A DNA stretch of 64,000 bases from Yponomeuta sedellus (taxonomy: Eukaryota > Arthropoda > Insecta > Lepidoptera > Yponomeutidae), in assembly GCA_934045075.1 (NCBI GenBank), contig OW203731.1:14951062-15015061 (forward strand), in the 5' to 3' direction. A program made the position numbers and the translations under genes. Shown piece after piece: positions 63,487 to 64,000 of the stretch. The first letter of the stretch is position 1; each line of letters opens with the position of its first letter. The notes beneath the pieces were generated by a model, which made no database searches, had not been told where the DNA came from, and saw only the letters and a program-made list of their open reading frames with translations.

Positions 63487-63768
63487 CATTTCAATTAGCA
63501 TGTTCAAACCTCAGTTCTAATGAACAGTAGGATTTTCGGTTTAATTTCGCGAATTTCCTAATCTGCCACCGCGAACCGCAGACAAGGGAACGATTCAGAG
63601 TGAAACGTGATGAAACTAACACATACTAAGGATTTATGCTCGTTTATTACATTTTTACAATTTTCCAACGTTTCGGCACTTTTTCACGGCACCTGAAAAA
63701 TATTTTGATCTATGTTTTAATATAATGATCTATATTTTGATATGGACACCTAGTTTAACGTATCGTCG
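63487..63768. other. No gene recognised
   Basis: Unannotated sequence after the GC-rich element. Confidence 0.4.
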
Positions 63769-64000
63769 TTATCAACCCTTGTATGTCCCCACTGTTGGGG
63801 CACGGGTCTCTTTCTGCATCGCAGGAAGGTTAGGCCATACTCCACCACGGGGGCCAAGTCCGGGTTGGTGGAGGATTGTAAGACAGTGGCGGGCCTTCTG
63901 TCAGAAGTTATCAAGCCGCCCATAAGGCCTCTGACATGGCTTTACGACTGCCATTATATGACAGCCGACACCAACGGCTTAACCTGCCTTGCGAAGCACG
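63769..64000 (-). repeat. Rep-C, running off the window
   Basis: TATCAACCCTTGTATGTCCC, CACGGGGGCCAAGTCCGGGT, TGACATGGCTTTACGACTGC and CCTTGCGAAGCACG. One of the least diverged copies. Its 5' end lies beyond 64000. Confidence 0.7.

Overview
The window is AT-rich, intron/intergenic-type eukaryotic DNA. It almost certainly comes from a moth or butterfly (Lepidoptera). This rests on repeat families I recognise from that order: short interspersed elements with tRNA-like heads and RTE-like tails, RTE and CR1/Jockey-type LINE fragments, Helitron ends, an R1-clade-like GC-rich retroelement and a ZBED-type hAT transposon. One 200-base run of N (51309-51508) marks an assembly gap. I found no complete host protein-coding gene. 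The only host-gene hint is a CpG-rich segment around 57000-57500 that ends in a good minus-strand splice donor at 56995.

Local labels used below (not database names). SINE-A: tRNA-like head with GGCTCAATTGG and GGTTCGAATCC, tail rich in TTAGCACGGGTTAGTGCATT. SINE-B: body with CCAATCCGCGGTGGGC, ending near CAGTGGGACGT. Rep-C: about 385 bp, starts near a GTGATTGGAATCAATCAC hairpin and ends GGGGACATACAAGGGTTGAT or, in a second subfamily, GGGACATAATGGG plus TGATGAT. SINE-D and SINE-E: two other tRNA-headed families. MITE-F: long inverted arms starting GGCCTTTTGCATCTAC. Element-G: ends with a GGTTCCGTA / GACTCGCACTT signature. Rep-H: ends with GGCGCTTTGGCG / AGCGCCACC.

Layout. 1-3256: a SINE-B copy, then a Helitron split by a decayed CR1/Jockey-type LINE. 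3257-8887: LINE 3' ends, SINE-A, Rep-C and Element-G remnants. 8888-10337: a 53-bp minisatellite of about 27 units. 10338-17000: inverted Rep-C pair, MITE-F with a captured SINE, a SINE-A/RTE chimera and several inverted repeats. 17404-18724: two palindromic units, the second a head-to-head SINE-A dimer. 19105-21481: a hAT transposon with an 8-bp target duplication and a transposase broken by one stop codon. 21490-35000: Element-G, MITEs, Rep-C, SINE-D, a Helitron and long unannotated stretches. 35000-48500: SINE-A, SINE-B, Rep-C and RTE copies, and a tandem hairpin repeat (43060-43965). 48500-51300: Rep-H and a decayed satellite of about 250 bp. 51509-60000: mostly unique sequence with the possible promoter. 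60000-64000: a Penelope-like fragment, SINE-A units and a young-looking GC-rich retroelement with a 15-bp target duplication.

The recurring theme is retroposition using short target duplications (10-15 bp), which I could find by eye for about a dozen insertions. The most unusual signal is the repeated occurrence of head-to-head inverted SINE-A dimers, each flanked as a unit by one target duplication.
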